Shown: positions 8,321 to 16,579, numbered from the stretch's first letter. The stretch is 64,000 bases of DNA from Nonomuraea sp. SBT364 (GCF_001083785.1 NZ_LAVL01000025.1:17218-81217); one strand, 5' to 3'. The notes: a model not told the origin generated them from the sequence alone. Translations and numbers: made by a program.

Positions 8321-8821
8321 TCAGGCCAGAGCCCGCTCCTCCACCCGGATCCGCACCGTGAGCAGCGCCGCGTTGGCCACCGTGAAGGCCAGCGCGGTCA
8401 GCCACGCGGTGTGCACCAGCGGCAGCGCGATCCCTTCGACGACCACCGCGACGTAGTTGGGATGGCGCAGCCACCGGTACGGCCCCGACCCGACGAGCGG
8501 CACGCCGGGCAGCACGACCACGCGCGTGTTCCAGCGCCTGCCGAGGCTGGCGATGCACCACCAGCGCAACCCCTGGGCGAGCAGCACGAGCGCGAGCATC
8601 GGCCAGCCGAGCGCCGGCAGGAACGGCCGGTCCAGCAGCCACACCTCGGCGGGCGCAGCGACCAGCAGGCTCACGTGCGCCGCGACGATCCACGGATAGT
8701 GCCGCCTGCCGTACTCGATCCCGCCCCTCGACCGCGCCCAGGCCAGGTTGCGGCGGGCCACCACCAGCTCGGCCAGCCGTTCGAGGACGACCAGCCCGAT
8801 GAGGACGAGGTAGGCGCTCAC
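8321..8821 (-). CDS. ICMT-type integral membrane methyltransferase (SrsB/BpsB-like)
   Basis: 166 residues, mostly hydrophobic, with about four to five membrane spans. It belongs to the isoprenylcysteine carboxyl methyltransferase superfamily: the C-terminal half contains GPYRWLRHPNYVAVVVEG, the cofactor-binding RHPxY signature, and ends with RIRVEERAL, matching the conserved VxxEE block. The ATG overlaps the stop codon of the polyketide synthase gene by four bases (ATGA), so translation is coupled. The same pairing is known in srsA-srsB of Streptomyces griseus and bpsA-bpsB of Bacillus subtilis, where the methyltransferase O-methylates the alkylresorcinol or alkylpyrone made by the partner. 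The same role is inferred here. Confidence 0.85.
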   Translation of the reverse strand: MSAYLVLIGLVVLERLAELVVARRNLAWARSRGGIEYGRRHYPWIVAAHVSLLVAAPAEVWLLDRPFLPALGWPMLALVLLAQGLRWWCIASLGRRWNTRVVVLPGVPLVGSGPYRWLRHPNYVAVVVEGIALPLVHTAWLTALAFTVANAALLTVRIRVEERALA

Positions 8822-9837
8822 CAGTGCAGCAGCAGCATCTCGGCGGAGAACCCGGGCCCGAGGGCGAGCAGCACGGCCGGCTCCCCGGTGCGCCCGCGCG
8901 TCTGCTGCAGCACGTGCAGGACGGACACCGACGACAGGTTGCCGTGTTCGCGCAGCGACCGCCAGGTCACCTCCAGCGCCTCGGGCGGCAGCGCCAGGTT
9001 CGCCACGATCTTGTCGATCACCTTGGGGCCGCCCGGGTGGCAGACCCAGGTGCCGACCTGGTCCGGGGTCAGCCCGTAGTCGGCGAGGAAGGCCCTGATG
9101 TCACCGGCCAGCACCGACTCCACGAACGCGGGCAGCTCGGCGTCCAGCACGATGCGGAAGCCGTGCCCGCCCACCTCCCAGCCCATCAGGTGCTCGGTGT
9201 CCGGGTACAGCTTGCTGCGCGTGGCCACCACCTCGCGGCCCCGGCCGTGCCCGGTGGCGACGACGGCCCCGGCGCCGTCGCCGAACAGGCCGCTGGCCAC
9301 CAGGTTGGCGACCGAGGTGTCGTCACGCTGGATGGTCAGCGAGCACAGCTCCACGCAGACGAGCAGCGCCACCTGCTCCGGCCAGCCACGCAGGTAGTCG
9401 TGCAGCCGTGACAGCCCCGACGCCCCCGCCGCGCACCCCAGCCCGAACACCGGGATCCGCTTCACGTCCGCGCGCAGCCCCGCGCGCTTGGCCAGGCGGG
9501 AGTCCAGCGACGGCGTCGCCAGCCCGGTCGTGGAGCAGAACACCAGGTGGTCGACCTTCTCCGGCGGCAGCCCGGCCTTCTCCAGCGCCCCGGCGATCGC
9601 CCGCTCCCCCAGGTCGAGGGCGATCTCGACGTACATCTCGTTCGCCTGCTCGAAGGAGTCGAGCTTGGGATAGTCCTCGAGCGGCAGCGCCAGGTTCCTG
9701 CCGGTGACGCCGGTGGCGCTGTGGAAGCGTTTGAGCAGCTCCCCGTCCGCCGCCGTGAGCTCGGAGAACGCCTCGGTGATCTCCTCCTGCTCGTAGCGGT
9801 GGCCTGGCAGAACGGTCTGCACGCCCTTTATGTACAT
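8818..9837 (-). CDS. Type III polyketide synthase (alkylresorcinol/alkylpyrone type)
   Basis: 339 residues, slightly short for a chalcone-synthase-fold enzyme. The catalytic triad is intact: C135 in VFGLGCAAG, H267 in WVCHPGGPK and N300 in EHGNLSS. The DGAGAVV block near 187-193 and the C-terminal GFSAEMLLL segment are also standard. Together with the overlapping ICMT-type methyltransferase, this points to phenolic lipids or alkylpyrones built from a fatty acyl starter and malonyl-CoA rather than tetrahydroxynaphthalene. In S. griseus such lipids modify the envelope and affect beta-lactam resistance (established for srsABC). The flavoprotein hydroxylase SrsC is not adjacent. The gene is divergent from the GlxA-type regulator with only 43 bases between. 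Confidence 0.9.
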   Translation of the reverse strand: MYIKGVQTVLPGHRYEQEEITEAFSELTAADGELLKRFHSATGVTGRNLALPLEDYPKLDSFEQANEMYVEIALDLGERAIAGALEKAGLPPEKVDHLVFCSTTGLATPSLDSRLAKRAGLRADVKRIPVFGLGCAAGASGLSRLHDYLRGWPEQVALLVCVELCSLTIQRDDTSVANLVASGLFGDGAGAVVATGHGRGREVVATRSKLYPDTEHLMGWEVGGHGFRIVLDAELPAFVESVLAGDIRAFLADYGLTPDQVGTWVCHPGGPKVIDKIVANLALPPEALEVTWRSLREHGNLSSVSVLHVLQQTRGRTGEPAVLLALGPGFSAEMLLLHW

Positions 9838-9868
9838 GACCAGTTCTCTGCCGCTGAGAGGCGCGGGC

Positions 9869-9874
9869 TAACAT
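9869..9874 (+). promoter_or_regulatory. -10 box of a probable leaderless transcript (GlxA-type regulator)
   Basis: TAACAT occupies -12 to -7 relative to the ATG at 9881, and no Shine-Dalgarno site is present. It lies in the 43-bp gap shared with the divergent polyketide synthase gene, so the regulator could control both. Confidence 0.5.
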
Positions 9875-9880
9875 CCGGGC

Positions 9881-10873
9881 ATGCCGCCGACGTCCGCCCG
9901 CCCGCCCGCCGTGGCCGTTCTCGCCTTCGACGGCATGTCACCGTTCGAGCTCGGCTGCGTGGTGGAGATCTTCGGCCTGCCCCGGCCGGAGCTCGGCGTG
10001 CCCTGGTACGACCTGAAGGTGTGCGCCGAGACCACCGGGCCGCTCCGCGCCGTCGGCGGCTTCACGCTGCGGGCCGAACACGGGCTCGACACGCTCGCCT
10101 CGGCCGGCACGGTGATCGTGCCCGGCGTCGCCGACGTGCGCGGGCCCGTCTCCGAAGCCCTCGTCACCGCGCTGCGACGGGCCCACGGCCGCGGCGCCCG
10201 GATGGTGTCGATCTGCTCCGGCGCGTTCGCGCTCGCCGCCGCCGGCCTGCTCGACGGGCGCGAGGCCACCACCCACTGGAAGTACGCCGCCCTGCTCCGC
10301 GAACGCTTCCCCGCCGTCGAGGTCAACCCCGCCGTGCTGTACGTGGACGGCGGCGACGTGCTGACCAGCGCCGGCAGCGCGGCCGGCCTCGACCTGCTCC
10401 TCCACCTGGTACGCGCCGACCACGGGGCGAACGTGGCCAACGCGGTCGCCCGCCGCCTGGTCATCCCCCCGCACCGGGAGGGCGGCCAGGCGCAGTTCGT
10501 GGAAGCGGCGGTGACGCCCGTCGGTGAGGACGGCGCCGTGGCCAGGGCGATGGCCTGGGCGCTGGCCCACCTCGCCCGGCCCATCACCGTGGCGGACCTC
10601 GCGGGGGTGGCGCACCTGTCGCAGCGCTCCTTCATCCGGCACTTCAAGCGGCAGACCGGCACCAGCCCGCTGCGCTGGGTGATCGCCCAGCGGATCGCGG
10701 CCAGCCTGCCGCTGCTGGAGACGACGGGCGCGCCGGTGGAGGAGGTCGGCGCGGCCGTCGGCTTCGAGAGCCCCGTCACCTTCCGGCACCACTTCACCCG
10801 CGCCATGCACACCTCCCCCTCCGCCTACCGCCGCACCTTCGCCTTCCCCCGCACGGGCACCCCACCTTCCTGA
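9881..10873 (+). CDS. GlxA-family transcriptional regulator (DJ-1/PfpI plus AraC HTH)
   Basis: 330 residues in two domains. Residues about 8-190 form a DJ-1/PfpI-like (class I amidotransferase-fold) domain with SICSGAFAL carrying the nucleophile-elbow Cys. Residues about 220-320 form the AraC-type double helix-turn-helix (ITVADLAGVAHLSQRSFIRH, then VEEVGAAVGFESPVTFRHHF). GlxA-type proteins are ligand- or redox-responsive regulators. Being divergent to the type III polyketide synthase/methyltransferase pair, it is the natural candidate to control phenolic-lipid formation (inference). Transcription is probably leaderless. Confidence 0.88.
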   Translation: MPPTSARPPAVAVLAFDGMSPFELGCVVEIFGLPRPELGVPWYDLKVCAETTGPLRAVGGFTLRAEHGLDTLASAGTVIVPGVADVRGPVSEALVTALRRAHGRGARMVSICSGAFALAAAGLLDGREATTHWKYAALLRERFPAVEVNPAVLYVDGGDVLTSAGSAAGLDLLLHLVRADHGANVANAVARRLVIPPHREGGQAQFVEAAVTPVGEDGAVARAMAWALAHLARPITVADLAGVAHLSQRSFIRHFKRQTGTSPLRWVIAQRIAASLPLLETTGAPVEEVGAAVGFESPVTFRHHFTRAMHTSPSAYRRTFAFPRTGTPPS

Positions 10874-10904
10874 TCTGTTCTGCCGAACGTCGCCTTCCGG
10901 AAGG

Positions 10905-10930
10905 GGGCGCCAGCTCCCAAGGAGGCGCCC
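10905..10930 (+). terminator. Hairpin after the GlxA-type gene
   Basis: GGGCGCC (10905-10911) and GGCGCCC (10924-10930) form a 7-bp perfect stem with a 12-base loop, 31 bases after the stop codon. No T run follows. Confidence 0.4.
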
Positions 10931-10975
10931 TCTCCGATGACAAGTCACCTGAGGAGAGGGGAGGCCATGGTCCGT

Positions 10976-11191
10976 CTATGGGCGGCGTGAGCTGGGCGGA
11001 CGGCCTATGCCACGCATGGGCCATGCAAGATCGTCCTCGGTAAGGATCTCCTGGAGCCGTTCGACGAACGCGGCGAGCAAGGCCTGGACGCGACGGTTGA
11101 CTCTCCGCACCAGCAGCACGAATCCGGCACAGTACGCCTTTGCGGTCAGCTCGATCTGCGCGAGTAGCAACTGTGCACGCCGTTCAGCCAT
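10976..11191 (-). CDS. Small hypothetical protein overlapping the immunity-like gene
   Basis: 71 residues, mainly amphipathic helix (MAERRAQLLLAQIELTAKAY...). The first 46 bases overlap the 3' end of the DUF6461-like gene in another frame, so it could be translationally coupled as the last gene of the toxin-immunity unit. Third codon positions are fairly G+C-rich, which supports coding, but there is no recognised domain or clear ribosome site. It could also be out-of-frame debris from a longer ancestral immunity gene. Confidence 0.35.
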   Translation of the reverse strand: MAERRAQLLLAQIELTAKAYCAGFVLLVRRVNRRVQALLAAFVERLQEILTEDDLAWPMRGIGRPPSSRRP

Positions 11192-11751
11192 TTCGCGTCG
11201 ATCTCGCGCCCGGTGATCCGGCCTGCCAGCCGTAGCGCGGATGTGACGCTGACCTCGATGGTCACGGGGTTCTCGATACCGTCATCATCTGGGTTGTCCA
11301 ACTGGAAGAACAGTCCCTCCATGAGTGGGTCGAGGGCGTGCGGGTCTGCGCCTCCTCGCTCGTCAGGCCAGTCGATGAGAAAGCAGGTGACGATGACCCC
11401 GTCGACAGCCCAGTCGAGGCGGTAGTTGTTGTGGCCGCATTTGATACTGAGCGCTCGCGTGCCACGCGACACTTCCTGAAGGAAGGACAGCGGCGAAGGG
11501 TAAAGACCGAACAGTAAGGCCTGCGCCCAGCCGTTGGCCGTGCCGGCCCACATGCTGGGACCTGGCCCGACCTCGGGTCGCGGCATGTTGTTGATGTCGC
11601 ACCGAAACGCGCTGGCCGGGTCGCCGCCCAGGCGACGGCACAGCTCGTTGCCGCCCATTTCCTCCGCCCACACCAAGTGGAAGCCCGAGTATTCCTCGCT
11701 ATCCAGGTCGAAGGAAACCAGCAGGTCGTATAGATCGGTCGGATGAGGCAT
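11146..11751 (-). CDS. Probable immunity protein, DUF6461-like
   Basis: 201 residues, acidic and cytoplasmic, with no signal peptide. The pattern FHLVWAEEMGGNELCRRLGG, then a Trp-Ala-Gly-Thr-Ala-Asn-Gly-Trp segment, LSIKCGHNNYRLDWAVDG and a C-terminal Asp-Pro-Leu-Met-Glu-Gly helix recalls the actinobacterial DUF6461 family (from memory, not searched). It starts 67 bases downstream of the NucA/NucB nuclease gene on the same strand. A toxin gene followed by a small acidic gene is the usual order of polymorphic toxin-immunity pairs, so immunity against that nuclease is inferred. The DNA here is visibly less G+C-rich than on either side, suggesting horizontal transfer. Confidence 0.6.
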   Translation of the reverse strand: MPHPTDLYDLLVSFDLDSEEYSGFHLVWAEEMGGNELCRRLGGDPASAFRCDINNMPRPEVGPGPSMWAGTANGWAQALLFGLYPSPLSFLQEVSRGTRALSIKCGHNNYRLDWAVDGVIVTCFLIDWPDERGGADPHALDPLMEGLFFQLDNPDDDGIENPVTIEVSVTSALRLAGRITGREIDAKWLNGVHSCYSRRSS

Positions 11752-11818
11752 GAGAACCTTTCGACGACATGGAGAACAGGTGCCCGACCACGCGGTCCGG
11801 CACCTGTTCCCTGGGCAG

Positions 11819-12415
11819 CTACTTGACGCTGACCCAGAACTTGCTGCTGTTCACCACTCGATAACGAGCGTAGAAGAGCCAGAGATCTCGTCCGGCCACC
11901 TGGTTGTGCGCCGTCTTGACTGCACGCGCCGAGGCGTTCTCGAAGCGTTGCCACTTGCCATCGACCAGCAGTCCGTCGCCGGCCCCCTCCTTCGTCGAGG
12001 CGAACGGGAACTCATCGCACTCCTGATCTCGTTGCGGCCAACCTGAATAGTGGGCCAGGCAGGCTTTCCTGGTCCAATACCGGTTTTTGCCTCGCATCTT
12101 CTTCCCGTCCGCGGCCAGCGCGCCCTCGTTCATTTTGGTCAGCGCCTTCCCGGACGGATTCTCAACGCCCCCGGGAAGAGAGCGAGGTGTGTCGTAGACC
12201 TTTGAGGGGCGCTCTCTACTGGCGTGATGAGGTTCGCGAAGACCACCATTCGCCCAGGGCACCAGCGAGTCATCGACTACACCTGCGCCTGCGCCGCGCC
12301 CCCTATGAGTACCTGACCGCCGGAGGTCGGTACCAGTTCCGGCCGGAACTCCGGAGTGACCCCAAGGTCGCCCGTTACACCGGTCCTTGGCATCGATCCA
12401 GAGCCGACGATCCAT
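11819..12415 (-). CDS. NucA/NucB-type deoxyribonuclease toxin domain, N-terminally truncated
   Basis: 198 residues. The C-terminal 100 contain the NucA/NucB nuclease signature: RKACLAHYSG, CDEFPFASTKEGAG and a final ARAVKTAHNQVAG...RVVNSSKFWVSVK block, matching in order the conserved CDE-[FY]-PFAST core and the closing 'xxNxxxG...DxFxVxV' part of secreted Bacillus-type DNases. In actinobacteria this domain usually forms the end of a long secreted or RHS-type toxin. Here the N-terminal 85 residues are low-complexity and resemble no delivery domain. A stop codon lies in frame four codons before the ATG, and no signal peptide is present. It is therefore probably an orphan toxin tip or a decayed gene, followed by its immunity gene. 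Confidence 0.65.
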   Translation of the reverse strand: MDRRLWIDAKDRCNGRPWGHSGVPAGTGTDLRRSGTHRGRGAGAGVVDDSLVPWANGGLREPHHASRERPSKVYDTPRSLPGGVENPSGKALTKMNEGALAADGKKMRGKNRYWTRKACLAHYSGWPQRDQECDEFPFASTKEGAGDGLLVDGKWQRFENASARAVKTAHNQVAGRDLWLFYARYRVVNSSKFWVSVK

Positions 12416-12484
12416 GGCGGCTGCCGCTCACGGGACAGGCTCGCTGATGGGGTGGGCGCCGCGTCCCGCGAGGGCTCCGGGTCG

Positions 12485-13474
12485 TCAGCGGTGGGTGAGG
12501 CGCCAGAGGGTGGTGATCTCGCCGGAGCGGGCGGCGCTGAGGGGGTCGGCGGGGTCGGCGGCGCGCCGGTGCGGCGGGCGGGTGTCGATGCGGTCCTTGA
12601 CGCGCAGCCCCGCCGCCTCGACCGCCGCCCGCAACTCGCCGGGCCCACGCAGCCCGAGGCGCTCGGCCAGGTCGGACAGCACCAGCCAGCCCTCCCCGCC
12701 CGGCTCCAGGTGGTCCCCGAGCCCGTCGAGGAACCCGGACAGCATCCGCCCGCCCGGGTCGTAGACGGCGTGGTCGAGGGGCGAGACGGGCTGGGCGGGC
12801 AGCCAGGGCGGGTTGCACACGACGAGCGGCGCCCGCCCCGGCGGGAACAGGTCGGCCCGCAGCACCGAGACCTGCCCGCCGAGCCCGAGCCGGTCGACGT
12901 TCTCACAGGCGCAGGCGACGGCCCGGGGGTCGAGGTCGGTGGCCACCACGCGTTCGACGCCGCGCCGGGCCAGGAGGGCGGCCAGCACCCCGGTGCCGGT
13001 GCCGACGTCGAAGGCGGCGCGCCCGGACGGCAGCGGCGCCTCGGCGACCAGTTCCACGTACTCGCCCCGTACCGGTGAGAACACCCCGTGGTGCGGGTGG
13101 ATGCGGCCCCCGAGGGCGGGCACCTCGACGCCCTTGCGCCGCCATTCGTGCGCGCCGATCACGCCGAGCAGTTCGCGGAGCGGCGTCACGGCGGGGCCCG
13201 TCGCGGGGCCGTACACCTCCTCGCACGCCTCGCGGACGTCCGGGGCGCGGCGCAGCGGGATCGTGTGGCCGGCGGCGAAGGGGATGAGCAGCATGCCGAG
13301 CGTGCGCGCCCGCTGCGACTGGGCCTGGCGGTAGCGGTGGAAGCCGGCCCCGGCGGGCGCGGGGTTGCAGCGGCGGGCCAGGGCGCGCAGGAGCTGCCTG
13401 GCGTTGTGGAAGTCGCCCCGCCACAGCAGCGCGGTGCCTTCGCAGGCCAGCCGGTAGGCGGTGGCGGCGTTCAT
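12485..13474 (-). CDS. Class I SAM-dependent methyltransferase, HemK/PrmC-like small methylase
   Basis: 329 residues from the ATG at 13474; an in-frame upstream ATG at 13573 would add 33 low-complexity residues, and the start MNAATAYRLACEG looks like the real N-terminus. Motif I is AFDVGTGTGVLAALLA, an acidic residue follows in VVATDLDPRA, and the catalytic motif IV is CNPPW, which places it with N- or O-methylating NPPY-type enzymes (HemK, RsmC, TrmN6 relatives). An N-terminal helical domain (about 1-110) may recognise the substrate. The substrate is unknown. It reads divergently from the hemerythrin gene. Confidence 0.8.
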   Translation of the reverse strand: MNAATAYRLACEGTALLWRGDFHNARQLLRALARRCNPAPAGAGFHRYRQAQSQRARTLGMLLIPFAAGHTIPLRRAPDVREACEEVYGPATGPAVTPLRELLGVIGAHEWRRKGVEVPALGGRIHPHHGVFSPVRGEYVELVAEAPLPSGRAAFDVGTGTGVLAALLARRGVERVVATDLDPRAVACACENVDRLGLGGQVSVLRADLFPPGRAPLVVCNPPWLPAQPVSPLDHAVYDPGGRMLSGFLDGLGDHLEPGGEGWLVLSDLAERLGLRGPGELRAAVEAAGLRVKDRIDTRPPHRRAADPADPLSAARSGEITTLWRLTHR

Positions 13475-13629
13475 CCGGTCGTCGGCCACGGCCACCCGGG
13501 AGGGCGGGGGCGCTCCGGCCGCCGACCGCCAGGGCGCTTCACGCTCTCGTCCTGCTTCGGTCCACCGAATCATCAGGCCCTGACCGTTTCACGGCCCGGG
13601 GCGCCCTGGCGAGCGGTTTTCCGCGGTGC

Positions 13630-13648
13630 TACTTTCTATACATGTATA
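13630..13648 (+). promoter_or_regulatory. Leaderless -10 and start-codon palindrome of the hemerythrin gene
   Basis: TACTTT (13630-13635) lies at -12 to -7 from the ATG at 13642, with no Shine-Dalgarno site. TATACATGTATA (13637-13648) is a perfect 12-bp palindrome centred on the start codon, so a bound regulator would block both initiation steps. Confidence 0.45.
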
Positions 13649-14067
13649 AAAACAAAGAGCGACTGGTCGCCCTGGGCGACGAGCTGGTGAAGCTGCACGA
13701 CGGGTTCCGGCGGCAGCTCGCCGGCCTGCGAAACGGCGCGCCGGGTGCGGCGGAGCTGCGCGAGCACTGCCTGACGTTCTGCGAGGCGCTGCACGCGCAC
13801 CACGCGGGCGAGGACGCCGTGCTCTTCCCGCACCTGGACGGCGAGCACCCGGAGCTGGCCGGTGTGCTGAGCCGGCTGCGGCAGGAGCATCACGTGGTGG
13901 CCGAGCTGCTCGCCCGGATCCGCGCGCTGCTCGACGGCGGCGGCCCGGCCTCGATCGGGCCGGAGCTCGACCGGCTCGCCGCCGAGCTGGAGGCGCACCT
14001 CGACTACGAGGAGGAACAGCTCGTCCCCCTGCTCAACCGCATGACCACGGTCCCCGAGGGGCTCTGA
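13642..14067 (+). CDS. Hemerythrin-like domain protein
   Basis: 141 residues, essentially a single four-helix hemerythrin domain. Metal-ligand candidates occur in the usual order: H in LVKLHDGF, H and E in ALHAHHAGEDAVLFPHL, H in LRQEHHVVAEL and H with E in AHLDYEEEQLVPLL. A di-iron site that binds O2, NO or reactive species is expected. There is no signal peptide, so it acts in the cytoplasm. The 12-bp palindrome over the start codon suggests direct regulation. Confidence 0.85.
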   Translation: MYKNKERLVALGDELVKLHDGFRRQLAGLRNGAPGAAELREHCLTFCEALHAHHAGEDAVLFPHLDGEHPELAGVLSRLRQEHHVVAELLARIRALLDGGGPASIGPELDRLAAELEAHLDYEEEQLVPLLNRMTTVPEGL

Positions 14068-14072
14068 GCGGG

Positions 14073-14471
14073 TCAGGACTCCAGCGTGTAGTCGAACACG
14101 TAGGAGTGGGCGCCGTCGGAGCCGACGTCGATCGTCATCTCGCCGCGGAGCCCGGTCAGCTCGCCGGTGCCGGAGTCGGGGACGACGCTGACGCGCAGCG
14201 ACTGCCGGCCACGGTCGCTGACCGCGTTGTGCTGGACGACGAAGGTGCCCTTGCGGCCCTGCAGGACGCCCTCGACGCGCTCGACGGCCACGTACGACCT
14301 CGACTCCGCCACCGGCGTGGACACCACCACGAGATGGACGACGCTGGTGGCGGTGAGGTCACCGTGGAAGGTCTTGCTCATCGAGACGTGCCCGAGCGAG
14401 ACGCCGTCGCGGTCGTCGAAGGGCGGCTTGGCGTCCCAGTCAGCGGTGTCGAAAGGTCCTCGTGCGATCAT
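14073..14471 (-). CDS. DUF3224 domain protein
   Basis: 132 residues. The sequence has the lipocalin-like beta pattern of DUF3224: a start with GPFDTADWDAKPPFDDRDGVSLGHVSMSKTF, a core with VVHLVVVSTPVAESRSYVAVERVEGVLQGRKGTFVVQH and a C-terminal GTGELTGLRGEM block. Family members are small cytoplasmic proteins of unknown function, sometimes near transcription regulators. The ATG at 14471 was chosen because family members start at this point; the frame is open for more than a kilobase further but is only a shadow there. It lies convergent to, and five bases from, the hemerythrin gene. Confidence 0.8.
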   Translation of the reverse strand: MIARGPFDTADWDAKPPFDDRDGVSLGHVSMSKTFHGDLTATSVVHLVVVSTPVAESRSYVAVERVEGVLQGRKGTFVVQHNAVSDRGRQSLRVSVVPDSGTGELTGLRGEMTIDVGSDGAHSYVFDYTLES

Positions 14472-14506
14472 GCGTCCAGCATGCCGGTGATACCTGTCAG
14501 ATCCGG

Positions 14507-15289
14507 TCAGGTACCGGCGAGTCGTTCCACGACCGGCGCGAAGGCGTCGAGGCGGTCGGCCGGGACGGTCACGTAGGAGATGCCGAGCTTGTCCCTGCGC
14601 CTGATCAGCGTCTCGGCGATCCGGTCGGCGGTGCCGGGCAGCACGCCGACGGCGTCGTCGCCGGGCGGGCCGAACCGGGCGGCCAGCCAGGAGGGCAGTT
14701 CCTCGCCGACGGCGGCCACGTTGACGTTCAGCTCCAGTTCGCCGTAGCGGTCCCCGGCCAGCTCGTACAGCTCGTCGAGACGGGCGGCGAGCTGCGTCTC
14801 GGTGGCGTTCGGGGGCAGCGCGACCGCGACCGTGGCGGCCCGCGCGGCCGCCACGCGCAGCAGCCGGGAGCCGGCGGCGGCGATGAGGATCGGCACGTCC
14901 GCGACGGCGTCGGCCGTCGCGGCCACCCGATCGATCCGCTGGGCGGGGGTGCCGAAGTCGGCGCCGAGCCGCGCGGCGTCGGCCTCGGCGTGCGGCCGGC
15001 CGGCGCCCAGGCCGAGCTCGAAGCGGCCGCCGCTGAGCTCGTGCAGCGTGGCCGCCTCCCAGGCGACGGCCTGCGGGTGACGGAGGGGTGCCGACAGCAC
15101 GTACGTGCCGACGCGCAGCGTGGTGGTGACGCTCGCGGCGGCCGCGCAGGCGGCGAACGGCGACAGCGTGCCCAGGGTGTCGGGGACCAGCAGCGTCGAG
15201 TAGCCGAGGCTCTCGGCCCGTCGCGCGAGCCCGGCCCAGTCGGGCGCCCGGCCGGAGACGACGCCGAATCGGAAGGCATGGGGGATCAT
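14507..15289 (-). CDS. LLM-class F420-dependent oxidoreductase
   Basis: 260 residues forming a luciferase-like TIM barrel: FRFGVVSGRAPDWAGLARRAESLGYSTLLVPD at the N-terminus, VTTTLRVGTYVLSAPLRHP next and the cofactor-adjacent GGRFELGLGAG. This matches the actinobacterial TIGR03621/LLM group expected to use coenzyme F420, though FMN cannot be excluded from sequence. The substrate is unknown. It follows the alditol-oxidase-like gene on the same strand after about 90 bases and could be cotranscribed with it. Confidence 0.85.
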   Translation of the reverse strand: MIPHAFRFGVVSGRAPDWAGLARRAESLGYSTLLVPDTLGTLSPFAACAAAASVTTTLRVGTYVLSAPLRHPQAVAWEAATLHELSGGRFELGLGAGRPHAEADAARLGADFGTPAQRIDRVAATADAVADVPILIAAAGSRLLRVAAARAATVAVALPPNATETQLAARLDELYELAGDRYGELELNVNVAAVGEELPSWLAARFGPPGDDAVGVLPGTADRIAETLIRRRDKLGISYVTVPADRLDAFAPVVERLAGT

Positions 15290-15379
15290 GTCTCAACGAT
15301 CGCCCGCCGGCCGCCGTGGCGCATCGTCCGCCGGACCGGTCCCGGTGTACGCCGGCGGACGCAAGCCCGCCCGCCCGCG

Positions 15380-16579
15380 CTACTCCCCCAGCAGTAGACG
15401 GGTGAAGTCGTTGCCGAAGCGGCCGTGCGGGTCGTAGCGCCGCACCAGCTCGCGGAACCGGTCCGGGCACGACGGCCACCGGGTGAACAGCTTGCCCCAG
15501 TGCGGCCTCGGGTCGAACGGCGCCAGCGTGTCCTCGACCAGCTTGATCACCGGCAGCACGGCGGCGGTGTCCTTGATCCAGGTGAAGTGCACGGCCACGC
15601 TGTCGCGCCCGTAGGAGGGGCTGAGCCACAGGTCGTCGGCGGCGACCGTGCGCACCTCGGCGATCTGCAGCACCGGCCGGATCAGGTCGCCGGCCCCGCG
15701 CAGCTCGCGCAGCGCGTCGGCGGCGTGCTCGCGCGGAATCAGCCACTCCGACTGCAGCTCGTCGCCGGCGCTGCTGGGCGGGGCGTCGGGCCGGAAGTGC
15801 GGCAGCCGCTCGTGCCACGGCCCCGGCACGCCGAGCTGCCCGGTGCAGCTTCCGGGCGGCATGCCCGGCACCGGGTGGCGCGGCCCGTCCGCCGCCACGG
15901 TGCCGAACCACTCGGCGGGCAGCTCGGTGTCGCGCTTGATCCACGCCCGGGTGTCACGCCAGTCGGTGAACAGGCTCACGCTGTAGCCATCGGCCATGAG
16001 CTCGCCGAACGGCGCGTCGTCCGGCACACTTTCGCGCACGTACTGCCGCAGTTCGAAGGCGGGCACCAGGTCGAGCGTCAGCGCGGTGACCACGCCGAGC
16101 GCGCCGAGCGACACCACCGAGCCGGGGAAGCCGGCCTCGCCGCGCCGCAACGTGACGAGCGAGCCGTCGGCCGTCATCAGCTCCAGCGCCGACACGGCCG
16201 CCGACAGGCTCGCGTTGGCGACGCCGGAGCCGTGCGTGCCGGTCGCGACGGAGCCCGCCACCGAGATGTGCGGCAGCGACGCCAGGTTGGCCAGCGCCAG
16301 CCCGCGCGCGTGCACCTCGCGGGCGAGCGTCGCGTACGTGGTGCTCGCGCCGACGCGCACCCGCGCCGCCCCGCTGTCGACCTCCACGAGGTACGGCATG
16401 CGGTCGAGCGACACCAGTTCGCCGGTGGTGTCGGCGACGTCGTTGAAGGAGTGCCCGCTGCCCAGCGCCCGCACCCGGGACGCGCCGGTGACGGCGCGCC
16501 TGAGCTCGTCGAGGGAGGTGGGGCGGTGCAGGTGGCTTGCCCGGAACGAGGTGTTTCCAGCCCAGTTGGTCAGCGTCAC
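15380..16579 (-). CDS. FAD-linked alditol oxidase-like enzyme
   Basis: 399 residues, close to the 418 of Streptomyces AldO. The N-terminal PCMH-type FAD domain has ALGSGHSFNDVADT, whose His is the covalent FAD site in AldO/xylitol oxidase, and PHISVAGSVATGTHGSG. The C-terminal cap ends with PHWGKLF and RYDPHGRFGNDFTRLLL, typical of the aldonolactone/alditol oxidase group. The GTG at 16579 follows GGAGGG and gives the expected N-terminus. It begins 20 bases after the araA stop on the same strand, so it is probably the last cistron of the arabinose operon. Oxidation of a polyol such as arabinitol or xylitol at C1, producing H2O2, is inferred. Confidence 0.82.
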   Translation of the reverse strand: MTLTNWAGNTSFRASHLHRPTSLDELRRAVTGASRVRALGSGHSFNDVADTTGELVSLDRMPYLVEVDSGAARVRVGASTTYATLAREVHARGLALANLASLPHISVAGSVATGTHGSGVANASLSAAVSALELMTADGSLVTLRRGEAGFPGSVVSLGALGVVTALTLDLVPAFELRQYVRESVPDDAPFGELMADGYSVSLFTDWRDTRAWIKRDTELPAEWFGTVAADGPRHPVPGMPPGSCTGQLGVPGPWHERLPHFRPDAPPSSAGDELQSEWLIPREHAADALRELRGAGDLIRPVLQIAEVRTVAADDLWLSPSYGRDSVAVHFTWIKDTAAVLPVIKLVEDTLAPFDPRPHWGKLFTRWPSCPDRFRELVRRYDPHGRFGNDFTRLLLGE

